Below, piece after piece: positions 22,194 to 44,890 of a DNA stretch of 64,000 nucleotides. The stretch covers positions 10,926,001 to 10,990,000 of the forward strand of contig NC_060019.1 of assembly GCF_021134715.1 (NCBI RefSeq), written 5' to 3'. How positions within the stretch are numbered: position 1 is the first letter of the stretch; every line of letters begins with the position of its first letter. The notes beneath the pieces were generated by a model. It saw nothing but the letters and a program-made list of their open reading frames with translations, did no database searches and was not told the origin of the DNA. Position numbers and translations under genes: made by a program. The stretch comes from Daphnia pulex. Lineage: Eukaryota > Arthropoda > Branchiopoda > Diplostraca > Daphniidae.

Positions 22194-23590
22194 GTGGCAC
22201 ATCATGGATTAACGGGATCGTTAAGGATCGAACGTTTGCTGATTGGGCACCAGCAGTGCACAATTTTACGGCTTCGTGTGCGTGGCCACTTATGTCTTTG
22301 ATGTCTGCGATCTAAATAACGGCAATATTACGGTAAAATCCGGTAAAATCCTCTAGTCATCTTTTTCCATATGGATTCTTTGATAATGCGCAGATGTTCC
22401 GGATTTTCAAACGGGACCGTACACCATTCGACTTGCAGCAAGGCTTACACCATCAACGGCGGGGACAAACCATAGGAAATTCCAACACTTTTTCGATCCA
22501 TGTTGCCAAGGATTAAACTGAAATATTATCTAAATCTGAATCTAGTTCATAGCTAGCAGCAATAACGTTTTGCCGGCTTTCAGTATTGTCCGACAGCGCA
22601 GCAATTCTCTGCTTCATTTGCTGGCGTTAATGGCCACTTGGAATACTCCCGGCGTCAATGCCGATGCCATTAGTCACGTTTGGAAGCTTTGCTCGGATTG
22701 CTCCCTGAAAAACCAAAGGCGGAAGTAATGGCTTTTTACGCGCGCATGAGTGAGGATTCACTTTGCTCTTGGTTCGCTCAATTCAGTCTCTTCATACACA
22801 ATTTGGCTCAGCTGCATTTCCATGGAGACCATATCAGCATCGACTAGCTATATAGTTTGTTCCGAAAACCTACGCTCTCGCTACCGACGGCCGAATAATC
22901 GAGGTAATCGACAGCAAATGAATTCTAGTGATAAATATTAAAATATTAAATTTTTAAAATTAAAAAATCAGCGAGTTTCTACGAAAAAATTACCAGGATC
23001 GAATAGAGGTATAGTTCAGAAACTTTATGGTCCCTAAAGTACATCTACATCGTGGGCCTTCAGCGTGTCGAACAGATGTGAAGAAACTGAACTTCCGTAG
23101 TCACCGGGAGTTTTCGGAGTTTCATCAAAAGTGCTGCCTCCGCTTTTAAATTCGTTTGCAATAGATCTCCACTTTTTTTTCCCCCGTCTTCGATCAATAT
23201 GAAGAGACCAATGCTTATGTCATCAGCTAGTGGCGCAACAAGTCTTCGTCCAGTCATACGGAATGTCGCCAATTCCAATGGTCACGTTCAAGGTTTGGTG
23301 TTATTACTAAGCTCATAATTCGTTTCGTTTCCCATTAATTATCCCGTTGGTCTCTACAGGCGAGTTGAAGATATCGATCCAATATACTCGGAGCGAGTTG
23401 CATGTCAGGATCCAACATGGTTGCGATTTGATTGCCGTGGGAGGCTCGGCAACTTTTGTCAACAAGCGACCGAGTTGCCGTCACCTTACGTGAAAACGTA
23501 CATATTACCGGGTATGCACAAAATCATCAAGCGTAAAACACGTCCACCAAGCGTAAAGACAAAAAAGAAGTTGTCAACGATTTTTTTTTC
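22194..23590 (+). pseudogene. Decayed class II PI3-kinase copy (kinase C-lobe, PX, C2)
   Basis: Pieces of a class II PI3-kinase (PIK3C2/Pi3K68D type) appear in the right order but in shifting frames with stops. GLTGS then VKDRTFADW (22210-22250); VCVATYVFDVCDLNNGNI at about 22277-22330, the catalytic-loop region where the family has CDRHNDN; AQMF-KRDRTPF (about 22390-22430); AYTINGGDKP (about 22447-22475); NSLLHLLALM (about 22605); FIHNLAQLHFHGD then FVPKTYALATDGRIIEV (22780-22915); a PX piece FRSHREFSEFHQK at about 23090-23130; and a C2 piece GELKISIQY ... PYVKTYILPGMHK ... KRKT at 23361-23545. The Arg and His of the catalytic loop are replaced. An intron-like insertion (about 22510-22580) between conserved blocks suggests a duplicated rather than a retro-copied gene. 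The intact parent is not in this window. A very divergent gene is less likely given several stops and frameshifts. Confidence 0.82.
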
Positions 23591-24983
23591 TACTCCCGAC
23601 ATTATTCTTCTTTCGATGAATTTAAATAAACAAATGGTTAAAGTTTTATTTCTTTCTCCTATACATCCCTGGTAATTGTTTGAATTTAAATTATCCCTTT
23701 CCCTGAAATGAAATCCAATAGTAATAACTTAAAGATAAAAAAGAAAAAGAAACTAGTTCATTAGGTAGCAGTTTCTTTACGCTTTTCACATTAAAGCTCT
23801 CTTTGGGAGTTTAGAATTTATATCGATCCAGTGGTAAAAGCAGCTGGAACAGTTATGGTCTTATTCCAATCGTAGAGAAAAGTTGGGCAGTCGACCAACC
23901 TTAATCGGCATCGTGTTTCTCTGTCTCTCCTTTTTGTCTTGATATATTCCTTTTATGTTTCCACCAAGTCTTTTGGCATTCAGCTATGGAGTACTAAGGG
24001 AGGCAGAAGGAGAGACGAAGAAGGGTGGGCGGGCGTCTGTTCCGTCTCGATTGTGTCGCTATGCATTAGACGTTCTCGCGTGCGCGGTATCCGATGCACA
24101 AAATGGATTGCCCTCGTTCCCTAGCGGATTCGCCATATATCCACTGCGCACTGTACAGTATCCCGACCGCTAGCAGCTGCTGAGGCAATCCCCTTCATGT
24201 ATTACGTCTAATAGAAGGGGCTTCTTCATATGTGTTGAGTAGACTTGTGTGTGTGTGTGAAAGAGAACGGGCTCAACAACCAGGGTGGAAGAATGGCAGT
24301 TTTTGTTGGGAATTGTTACCGGGCCAGCAGACAGGTCGGAAAGCCCCGCAAGTCCCACTACGCAAGAACATGCTGACGAGAATTCTACTTGTCATATTTT
24401 TGCATGTCTCATTAAGTCTTCTCCTTTTCCACACTGCTATCATGCGATATCGTGCTGAATGTTTTTTGGCTCTAAACCGATCGACCATGGAATAATTATC
24501 CAAAAAAATTAGTCTAAAGCCATAAACGTGTCAGATTCGAGATGATTGAGATGTGCCATATATACTTTGTTTTAGATACAGAGTAAACCATATCCCGCTT
24601 TTATATGGAGCAAAACTGCAACCGCCACGGTGTTTTCCAGCTACTTTTTCTATCCACATTAATGGTAAATATTTGTAGGCTTTCCTCTTCTCTTTTCTAC
24701 TTTTCCCAGAATTCTGAAGGTATCAGGAATAGCTGCCACAACTTGCCAAATCACCCAGAAAGAAATGTCAGTACCCACCATTCTGCTCGCTATCATTTTA
24801 ATTTAATTTTCATTCGTGTTCTGTGTGTTTTTTACGTTCTCAGAGGTACCAATCACGGAAATGAAAGATATTTTTGTGGGCGAGCCCGAGCCAGCCACTG
24901 TACGTTTTCACTTGGCGCTCCTGGTCAATTACCTGGTAAAGCGCGCTGGGTTATGATTTTCGGTTAACATCTCATCTTGGCTC
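23591..24983. other. Intergenic; possible two-exon relic near 24.7-24.94 kb
   Basis: Mostly featureless. Between 24710-24770 and 24843-24935 two coding-looking pieces are bounded by good acceptor and donor sites, the second reading VPITEMKDIFVGEPEPATV and onward. I cannot name a family, and the frame of the first piece is uncertain. This could be a relic of a gene or chance. Confidence 0.3.
24976..24983. repeat. Target-site duplication, left copy
   Basis: CTTGGCTC, identical to 25543-25550 on the other side of the transposon-like element. An 8-bp duplication is the hallmark of hAT-superfamily insertion. Confidence 0.85.
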
Positions 24984-25542
24984 TAGGGCTGTGGCCCGGG
25001 CGATGAAAACCCGGGCCACCGCCCGGGCTGAACGAAAAAAAACCCAACCCGACTCGACCCACCGAGGCATTTTTTTTAACGGGGCGGGCGACGGGTTGAA
25101 CCCCCGGGTCCGCGGGCCAACCCGAGCGGTGGCGCCATCTAGTAGTCACATAGAGAAGCTCGATATTCTCTATGCCTGCGGCCTCAAAATATTGCCGCCA
25201 AATGCTCTACGATAATTTCGTAGCATGAAAAGTAGGATAAGTGGTAGAAAAGGGCCTTCAGGGGTGTTCAGAAGACAGAATTGACGTGTCACTGTTGGAA
25301 GAAGAAGATAATTAAGAAATTTAGGGAATTTTTTTAAGTTTGTAAAAAAAAAAGTGTGTTTGACCCGATTTTTTACCCGGGCCGTTACCCGACCGGTAAA
25401 ATTTTTTTGACCCATGGGTTGGCCCGGGCCAAACCCGGTCACTCAGTTGGCCCAACCCGCTACGACCCGCGGAAGAAGAAAAACCCGTCTAAAAAACCCA
25501 TTAAAAAAAAAAACGCTAAAAACGTCCCGGGCCACAGCCCTA
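24984..25542. mobile_element. Non-autonomous hAT-type element (559 bp)
   Basis: Terminal inverted repeats TAGGGCTGTGGCCCGGG match perfectly over 17 bp at both ends (24984-25000 and 25526-25542). The element is flanked by the 8-bp duplication CTTGGCTC. It encodes no transposase: internal frames are short and low in complexity. Both terminal zones are GC-rich with repeated CCCGGG/GGCCCGGG/ACCCG words, while the middle (about 25200-25350) is AT-rich, so the ends can fold on themselves. The superfamily call rests on the 8-bp target duplication and the TAGGGCTG-like end; the mobilising transposase must be elsewhere in the genome. Confidence 0.88.
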
Positions 25543-25550
25543 CTTGGCTC
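25543..25550. repeat. Target-site duplication, right copy
   Basis: CTTGGCTC directly after the right terminal repeat, identical to 24976-24983. Confidence 0.85.
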
Positions 25551-27167
25551 TCTCATCTGATTTTATATTTACAAAAATTACAATCTTTCAAAATTAAAAA
25601 ATGTTTACAAATCATAATCTAACAACCGGCAACGTAGCCCAATTTTGTGAATAATGGCCGCCGATTGTTGTTCAGTGTTTTAGATTTAGTTGTTGGTATC
25701 AGAAGGATTTTGTAAGGAAGCATGAGCGTAATCAAGAATGACACTAACTTTAGAGGTGAGTACACGAGATTGCATTATTGAATTAAAAATTTTTATTTTT
25801 TCTCTGACGAATGTCTTTTGATTGTTTGCATTTGATCTCGTGCCCCACTTGGTCCACGTCAACTTTCTGTTTTGTGTAAATAAAACAGTGCTAACTATCC
25901 TGGCAAAGAAGAAGAGGTACAAATATTCAAAAGAAGGGAATTAGATCCAACCAGAAAAAACAGACACAGCTGTTACACCCAAAACCCCTGAGTGAGTAAG
26001 CAAAATTTGTATTTCCAAGTCTGCAAACAGACTAGTTCTCTTAACTGTTTCAAATGACATGTTTGGGTTAGCTCGATGCTCAGTTTAAAGATCAGGGTTC
26101 ACTCTTGAAAGTCTCTCCAATAGTGAAATTCAATTCTTTCAAACATCTCGATCTGCTCTAAATCGAGAATGGTTTTAAAAGATGAATGTAATTGACACCA
26201 TGCCTTTATCTCTTCACTCGTGTGCGTCCTTTATCGAATCCACCTTTGGAACTGAAACCTACGTCACAGTGCTCTCGTGAGCATGTCAAAAGGGCAATAT
26301 CACTAGGGTCAAGAAGCCCATTTTCCATCGACATTTCTTTCTCAATGCGTGTGACATACGTGTTTCCTTTGCCCGTTTGATTTCCCAATTCAAGCTCTTA
26401 TGGATTATGCAATGCGTGTTTTTAGAGCCAGTATTTTTAAATCTCCATATTCCCCCGTTTTATTTAACGTCGACTGTCTTCTGCGATTTTTTAAATATTT
26501 TCTTCCCATTTCCCCCCCATAACCTAAAGGTTATATTTCGAGCGTTTGCTGAATGTTTCCTTGTAATGGTAGATTTTGCTAGAAAAACATTTGACCTTGG
26601 TCATCTGATGGGCATTTGAGTCGATTCGAAATCGATCTGCTCTGGAGCCCCCAATCCGCGCCTAAACAAGGTAGACACATCTCACATTGGCCAGTGTCTG
26701 ATTATAACGTTGATCTGCCGACTTGACGTTTGAACGACGACCCTGGCATCAAGATTTGTTACCTCGCTCTCTTTTATACAGTCTCTTGATAACCCCCTTC
26801 CGGATTTCGTCTCTTTTCCCACAACGACTTTGGTTGTGCAACTTGTTTCTCCTTCCACTTTGCTGATAGATTGAAAGAGGGGCGGTTGTGTGTGCCTGTT
26901 CGATCACTAGTCCGTGGGGCGCTAAGTGCCAACGGGGCCAGAGGAAAAACCAGCCTCGAGGTTTTTGTACCCTTCTTTCTCTGTGTTAGTACGAATGCAT
27001 GGGTTCACGTGACTCGCACGTGTTATCTTTTGCTGTAGGGGGGGAGCTGACTAGTTGTGTTCCATCTTTGCGAGATGGATAGTTCAACTTTTAAATTGTG
27101 TGCCAAGCAGCAGCAGCAGCAGAAGCGTCGTTCAATTTGTGTATCAAACTTCTAGTTGCATCACTCT
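25551..27167. other. Intergenic upstream of SRPK first exon A
   Basis: About 1.6 kb without a supported gene. A minus-strand frame at 26388-26206 (60 codons, containing MSMENGLLDPSDIALL) looks somewhat protein-like but is unassigned. A short (CAG)n run lies at 27107-27122, just before the first exon at 27168, and a CpG-containing promoter-like stretch at 26860-27060. Confidence 0.4.
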
Positions 27168-38040
<10,873 letters not shown>

Positions 38041-40519
38041 CAGTCTTCCGATTCGACCGCAATTCGTCGCTCACTTTGATCAACCACCCGACCACTTCTC
38101 CATCATCCCACCACCCCACACTAAACACATACAAGAAACACGTAACCATCATCTCTCATTCATAAAAATGGTCCTGAAATTATTTTTTTGGATTTTTGAT
38201 TCCCATCCATTCTTCCAGTTTGTTGACTTCATCTATTCCACCTTAACTTTCATGAAACACAGTCCCTGGGCAGGGAGAATCATATCCATTTGATGAGAAA
38301 ACAAGCTGTCCCTCCACTATCGTTCCCTCCCATTCTCGTGTGTTTTCGAATCAAATCAGATTTAAAAATTTTTATTAATTTTTTTTTACACAATTTGATG
38401 GGAAAACAAGACAGGCCAATGGAATTCCATCACTATTATATCACCAGTCGCTTGGTCTGAATTCATATAGAAACAATAACAAAAAACGGGAAATGTTTGC
38501 CATCACGAGGATTTCCATTCCGATTGCGGAATGCGTTGCGAAATTTGATTTGCCGATCACGAGACTCGGCGTCCATTTGACCCGCTGGAGCTGTTGTTGG
38601 CCGATTTTTAATTTATTTTCTTGTGAGTGAAAGGATAGGCAACGTGTGCGTCTCGCCCATTTAGACATTGAGACAGCGTCGCCCGGATGTTTGAAAAGAG
38701 AAAAGCGCCGACGCGTTCACCGTCGCTGAATTTAAATTATTCTTTGAATGTCGTCCCGACATTCCAGACCGCCGTGACGGTACTCGAGATGGCATGACGT
38801 GTCTTGAATTTGTTCGTCATTTGTTCCTTTTTTTTTTGGTCTTGTCTTTTTGTTAATGAGCAAAGTTTGGAGACTTAACGAACTTGGGTGGCACGAGAGG
38901 TGGGTGGTGTGAGGCCCTTACCGGTCGTGACAGGAGACATTAGGGAATGGTACCTTATGTGATACGCCGTCGTCGAGGTCGATTTCTTCAAATTTTTTTC
39001 CCGTTTGAAAAATGTCTTTATTTTTAAAAAATCTCGTTTAGCCTGCGGGGTAGGGTGTGGGTAGGGGGGGGGGTTTCACGTGTCGGTCGAAGAATCCCAG
39101 GGCAATGTCTATCTCATTGAAGTGGGTGATTTTTCTTTTTTCTTTTGCATTATTGATGTTGATGCGTGTTGTCGGCAAGTTGTACTCGAAAAGGTGGAAA
39201 CAAAAGACATTGGTAGTAAATGGGTCGCTCGATTCGGTTAGTAGATTGACTCTTGTTGCTCTCTCCTTGTACACCACCACCCACTCTCTACCCCCCTTCC
39301 TCACCCAATGTTTATTATCATTTCAACCAATTAAGTCATTGTAGCCCTCGATTGAAGACAAGTGAAGATGAAGAAGGAAATTGTTGATTATCTTCCGAGT
39401 GCAATCTACGGTTCTCTTGTATCTTATGTGACGCAATCAACTCACCATCCCTCCCTCGCAGTCTGTCATCTTTATTATTTTTTTTTTTATTTTCTGTAAT
39501 TGAGACGTCGATCAGGAGGAGAAGGTGAAAGAAAATGGTTCGAAAATCAGACAAAAAAAAAGTTTTGTTTGAGTTTTGTGTATGGAATCCCAACTCCCCT
39601 GAACCTTATAGTCGTCAGTCGCGGATTATGTCACCAATCCTGTAAAAAAAAACGAAAACAAAATAAAATAAACCCCATGTTTAACTTCTGGTTTTCTGAA
39701 TTTGTAATTCCGATTGTTGTAACTCGTCCGTCTCCACCTTCACCACAAACGACTGACATCGATGACATGAAACTTGGTCAAACATTTATGCAAGAGAAAT
39801 GAACCGAGAAAACTGCAACCGAAAGTAAAAACCTCTCGATTGTTTGCCTCCGCTTTCCTGTAGTCTTTACTCAAATGTTTGTCTCCTCTCTTCCATCTGC
39901 CTCTCCCGACCCCTCCATTGGCTGTACAGATTTGAGTGGAAACACGAAAAGAAAAAAACACTGGAATCAATTTTGGTCCTGAAATTAGTTGGGAACAATG
40001 GCGCGAAGCGAAATACATCGGTATTCTCGTTACTTTTCATTATTGCATTTTGGTTGAGTCGAGTTTGAAAGGCACTCCATTGGCTTCATGTCAGCCGTAA
40101 TTTCCCATTGGTCGTCAATTTGGATCAACTTTGAAATTTGTGGGGACGACGAGAGTGAACAGTTTGCCGAGCGAAAATCGCGAGAGGATGTGAGAAATTG
40201 GTTCATCATTTGCCAATAACTCGGGTCAACTGCAGGGGGGCGACGATCGTCAATAGGAGAGATGCTTCACGAAATCTGATTTTAAATTCCCTTTGCAAGT
40301 TGCTATACTTTCAATGTGCTTCCGTCGTTCGTTTAATCGTCCGTCTGAATAATTTCTCAGAGGGATTCTTTACAGTTTTTTTTATCATTCAGGAGGAAGT
40401 TGTTTCTTCCCTCAATAGACATGCAATTATGCATGCATAACCTACAGAGGGGTGGAATTGTGCAATGCCAGGATTGAGCATTCTAGCCAAAAAATACAAA
40501 AACTTACGAATTTCAATAC
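38041..40519. other. 3' flank of SRPK and intergenic sequence
   Basis: About 2.5 kb, AT-rich with homopolymer runs; probably starts with the SRPK 3' UTR. AAATAAAATAAA at about 39661-39672 could serve as a distant poly(A) signal. I see no gene. Confidence 0.45.
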
Positions 40520-42180
40520 TAGATGGCGTACGGTATTGTTGTTTGTCTCGTGGAGAACAAATGTCGGAAGTTGTGTTTGTGTGTGAGTGTTTTTATCGGT
40601 TTATTACTAACCAAATTCAACCATAATCATACGTAGACAAGTCAATAATTGTAGACTGATCGCCATAATTGATTTTTGTTGCACATGTTCCTCTATTTTA
40701 CTATTGCTAGATATTGTGTCTGTTGTTGTCCCATCAGGTGATATTCATGGGCCATTGGCATTCCCAGATAACAACGAGTTTCTCAATATTCTATTACTAA
40801 CCACATGTGCAGCTACTAAAGATCAGATTTATGACCCAACAATTGTAGAAAGAAAAAGGTAAGCAGAACACTGAAACACATTTTAAACTGAAATAATTGA
40901 GCTTTGTTTTGCAATTAAGTTCTCAAGATTTGAAGCTAGATTTGAGTAAATTAAAGTGCACAGTTCAGGTTTGATGAGTTTCTCATTGTTTATTATTTGG
41001 TTACATACCACGAAAACCAGCATGCTGAAAATATTATCAATGCCTGTACACACACATTTCTGTATTTTACTATTCCTAGATAATCATGTGTTTTGTTGTT
41101 CTATCAGGTTGTACTTATGGATTACAGAATTCCCAGTTCCACAACACCCAATTCAAGTCCCTGAATATTTTGTGTGAACCACAGTTTCTGCTACCAAACA
41201 TTGGTAGAAGAATACCAAAGGTAACCACCACGACTTAATCAATTGTAAACAAGATGATTTAATATTTTTTAGTATGCAGGTTTCTCTTGACTCTCAGTAA
41301 TTGGTAAATGTGAAGCAGTTGATATTGTGTGTAATCAAGGAGGTATATACCAGGTATATAATCCATTCCCAAAAAAAAAGCGTGCAGCAAACTTCCAAAG
41401 GAAAAAAGTGGTGCTGCTATTGTGGCAACAACAAAGATTCTATTGATTTGTTATCATTATAGATTACCTGTAAGTTATGTTTACATAAAATTATGAGAAT
41501 TTTCATCATGTTAACAGTAGTTTTATAATTTTTTGCTTCTTTTTCATTTAGATTTTGCTTAATATACTGGATGAGAACCATCTGGATTTCTTCCAAGGAA
41601 AAGTAAAGGGGGCAATAACACAGTCGACTAAGTTCTTTGTTTGCTAACCCGTTGGCTGCTTCCTTGACCCGGCTGACCTTGCCCTCTTTGACTTCGGTCC
41701 CGATTTGAGGTATTGCTTGGTGTCGCTTCCATCTTCTTTGAAACTTTTGGTATATCAAAAAGTAATAATATCCATTCTCATTTCAAGTTAGCGACGCTAT
41801 TCCATGGATTGTGAACCTGACGAGAGACGACAGCTCAACGACGACTAATTGACGGGCTGTCATTCAGCAATACTGCTCGTTCAGTTCGTCCTTCGTCGCT
41901 CCGATTCATCGGGGAATTGAGCTTGCTCCAACTACGCGGCCACATGCCAGAATCATTGGATTACCCAGCCGACTTGTAAGTTACCCCAGCTCTCAACACA
42001 GCAGAGTTTTACTCTTTAGATTATGTTTGGCTGTTTGCCATGTTTGATGGCGTTTTCTTGTGTGCGACCACTAATCGCTCCCTATCAAAACTGGCCTCGG
42101 ACTCCTCTCTTCTTCCTTGTCCAGGTAATCTCCCTTGGGCAGTTAATCAAGGCAGTCTCCCCCTTCTTGATTGACTGAAC
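40520..42180. repeat. Diverged duplicated segment, copy A
   Basis: Blocks here recur in the same order at 43762-44890. Examples: AGATGGCGT...TTGTTGTTTGT (40520/43762), AACCCGTTGGCTGCT (41647/44502), GGTTTGAGGTATTGCTT-like TTTGAGGTATTGCTT (41704/44575) and AAGGCAGTCTCC...CTTGATTGACT (42147/44853). Two further weakly similar pieces occur inside copy A (40690-40840 and 41060-41220, both with ATCAGGT and ATTCCCAG). A 113-codon minus-strand frame (41758-41417) spans part of it without a recognisable domain. Probably an old interspersed repeat family. Confidence 0.5.
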
Positions 42181-43242
42181 TTTGTAAGGAAAATTGAACA
42201 TTTCATATTGATAAAATTAATTTAGTGTAGATGGATGATAAACATTGTATGTAATAGTGTCAACTCAATAAGCTTGTAAAGTTATATTTTCAAAATACAG
42301 TGTTATATATAAATCTTATATATCCCAACTTATTTTCTTCATCTGTTACTTTCTTCTTCTGTTTTTTGTTTTCATTTTCATACAACATAATACTGCACCA
42401 AGCAATTAAATTAAACAAAAGACCCATAATTTTATTGGATGGCAGGGGGCCTGATGCTTTCTCAACCGCGATAATAACACAGCGTTGTTATTTGTTGGGC
42501 ATAGAAAGTTTTTCAATCTAGCAGTAGTCGATTGAATCACTCCTAGATCAAGAAAGATCACATTGTCTCTATTGTATACTGCATGGATGAGATTTGAGTG
42601 ACGACAGTGATGGAAAAGATTTGACAGGACAGACAAACTAACGAACAACACACTGAATTGTGACACCAAGGACAGCAGCAGCAACAGCTTTAAACACACC
42701 TTTCACCATCTCCTCATTAGGCAGCTAGCATCTCCAGTATCAGCCAAACATCAATGGCCATCGAAACCTACAGAGAAAAAGAAAGATTTATCACAAGTAA
42801 GGCCAAGTGCAGGATGACAGGAATGCAGTTAAAAGTTTAAAAGGTGATGGTATCAGAATAAGATATTTCGTCAACAATCTGGAATCACTAACAGATTTAG
42901 AAGCATTTAGAAGCACTACTCATTGTAGATTGGGGATTTCGTCTGTTGTGATGTGTAATGCTGCGAAGACGAGACACAAATTTGCAGGGATGAATATTAC
43001 GTGAGTATCACGGTTATTTGCCCTTATTTGTTAGTTCTTTTAATAATTGGGTATCAACGACTCAACAAGCGAGATTGGTTCGGACATTGTTTTCATGGTA
43101 CTGTCAAACGTTTCTTCTTTCTGACGCTGGACAGCATAGCATAGCTTATTTGATATCATTTTCCACTCAGTTTAGTTACGCTTACTTTGCTTCTCGCTGC
43201 TATTACAAACAAACTTTTGGGTGATAACGGTCAGTTTCTGTT
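42181..43242. other. Unassigned sequence between repeats
   Basis: No gene, RNA or clear repeat recognised in these 1.06 kb; AT-rich. Confidence 0.35.
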
Positions 43243-43641
43243 CCGACAACAAAGCTCACTTGTTAGATTTTTAATATTGTGTTTTTTTTTCTACTTCCGG
43301 TTTTCTCTTTTCAGTCAGTAGTTCAGTAAATATTCATCTGAAGTACAAACAAACTAAAAATTCGTGATCCTCGTTCAATTTGTGGTAAAGTTCATGTTTT
43401 ATTTTGTACGAAAGCGTACTTCCGGTTTCAAAAATTTTCCTGAACTATAGTTCAGGAAAATTCTCGATTTTGACCAAAATCTGGATTTCGCTTAAATTAC
43501 ACCTAATCGACCCCAAATTTTACGTAGATCACGAATATTTAGTTTATTTTGACGACAGCTCAATGGTTAAGGCGCTATCGCTTACTTCCGGTATACTTCC
43601 GGAAAATTTGCATAAAACTAGCAAGTGAGCTTTGTTCTCTG
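43243..43641. mobile_element. MITE-like element with imperfect terminal inverted repeats
   Basis: The ends AACAAAGCTCACTTGTTAG (from 43248) and, on the other strand, AACAAAGCTCACTTGCTAG (ending at 43636) form an inverted repeat of about 19 bp with one mismatch, continuing imperfectly outward. The interior has a perfect 28-bp palindrome at 43434-43461 and four ACTTCCGG words. No coding capacity. I cannot identify a target duplication, so the superfamily is open. Confidence 0.65.
43434..43461. repeat. Perfect 28-bp palindrome
   Basis: Arms ATTTTCCTGAACTA and TAGTTCAGGAAAAT are exact reverse complements with no spacer, inside the MITE-like element, where they would form a hairpin. Confidence 0.9.
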
Positions 43642-43761
43642 TAGAATTCTAAAGACTCCATGCTAATTTTAAGCAAAGAGAAATGGTCTTTTTGATTACT
43701 TTTATGACTTTTGACTATCTAAGGCCAGTCCTTTAGATATTTAGTTTTGAACGTGTCAAAT

Positions 43762-44890
43762 AGATGGCGTGAAAGAATGTTGTTTGTTGTGTCAGATATG
43801 CTTATGGCTTATGGCGGCTCGTTGCCAAAAGTTTAGCTACAGCTATTTTCTTCGAAAATTACTAATGAATTCGCTGGTAAATTGACTAGATTTCGTGTGC
43901 AATTTGTTTGGCATGTGTTCTTTACCGTTTATGTGATTATAACATCATCATTTCTCATCCATTTCCAGGAGAAAATGTGAAAGGTGCATGAAGCCTGTAC
44001 TGTCTTGTATTGTGTTAAAAATCCTGGTATCCTACTGAATATGTCATCCAAATGACAGAGTGGTAAAAACCAATGCTAGCTTTAGTACAGTATTGCTGGA
44101 ACATAGTCTTCTCATCTTTTGTCAGGATTCATCACTATTATCGGCTGAATCATTCTATGGAACTTGCCAGATCACCAACCCCATCACGGACCAATCTCTC
44201 ATTCCATCTTGTAGAGAACCTTGGATAACCGATTGGTGGTTTAGTGTGTAAGTTTGTTTGTCATGTCACTAAATTTATTTTGTTGCAGTCTTATATGTAT
44301 TTAAAGTTCTGCACGTTCTGCACTTATGTCTATCTAATGTTTAAGTTTAATTATTCTTTTAGATCATAGACATCAAGCACATTGATGCCACAAATTATAG
44401 ACAAGGTGACTTTATTTTTTATTTACAGGTTCTTGGGTTGCATGACAGACTTTATGAGAAGTCATGTCCATTGAACAAAAAGGACAATGACTATACAGTA
44501 ACCCGTTGGCTGCTAGCCTGCTACTTGAATATCCCCTTTTACTTCTTTAAAATGTAAACAGGCCCTCTTGGTTTGAGGTATTGCTTTCTGTCGCTAAAAT
44601 TTTATTTAAAATAACTGTCCTAATAAATGTTCATTCTGCCTGCAGGGTAACTCCTTCGCTACTTATCATGGACTTCATCCATTGGTGAAAACCAATGACA
44701 ACCAGGAGGAAAAGAGTGTGCTGGTCGAATGGGGCACTTGCAAGCTTAAGCCGGAAGCCTACTATAGGATTAATCGTTCTCGTAATAACTGTTCCTCAAC
44801 TCTTCGCTCTTTTTCCGGTTTCTCCTACCATCTCCCTGTCTGCAGTCAATTAAGGCAGTCTCCACCTGTCTTGATTGACTCCATGTGCGA
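43762..44890. repeat. Diverged duplicated segment, copy B
   Basis: Second copy of the blocks listed for 40520-42180, shorter by about 500 bases. Similarity is patchy, so the two copies are old. No open reading frame of note is shared by both. Confidence 0.5.

Noticed and set aside
27156-27167. A start four codons before exon A of SRPK
   Set aside because: The codon is TTG; ATG at 27168 is used instead.
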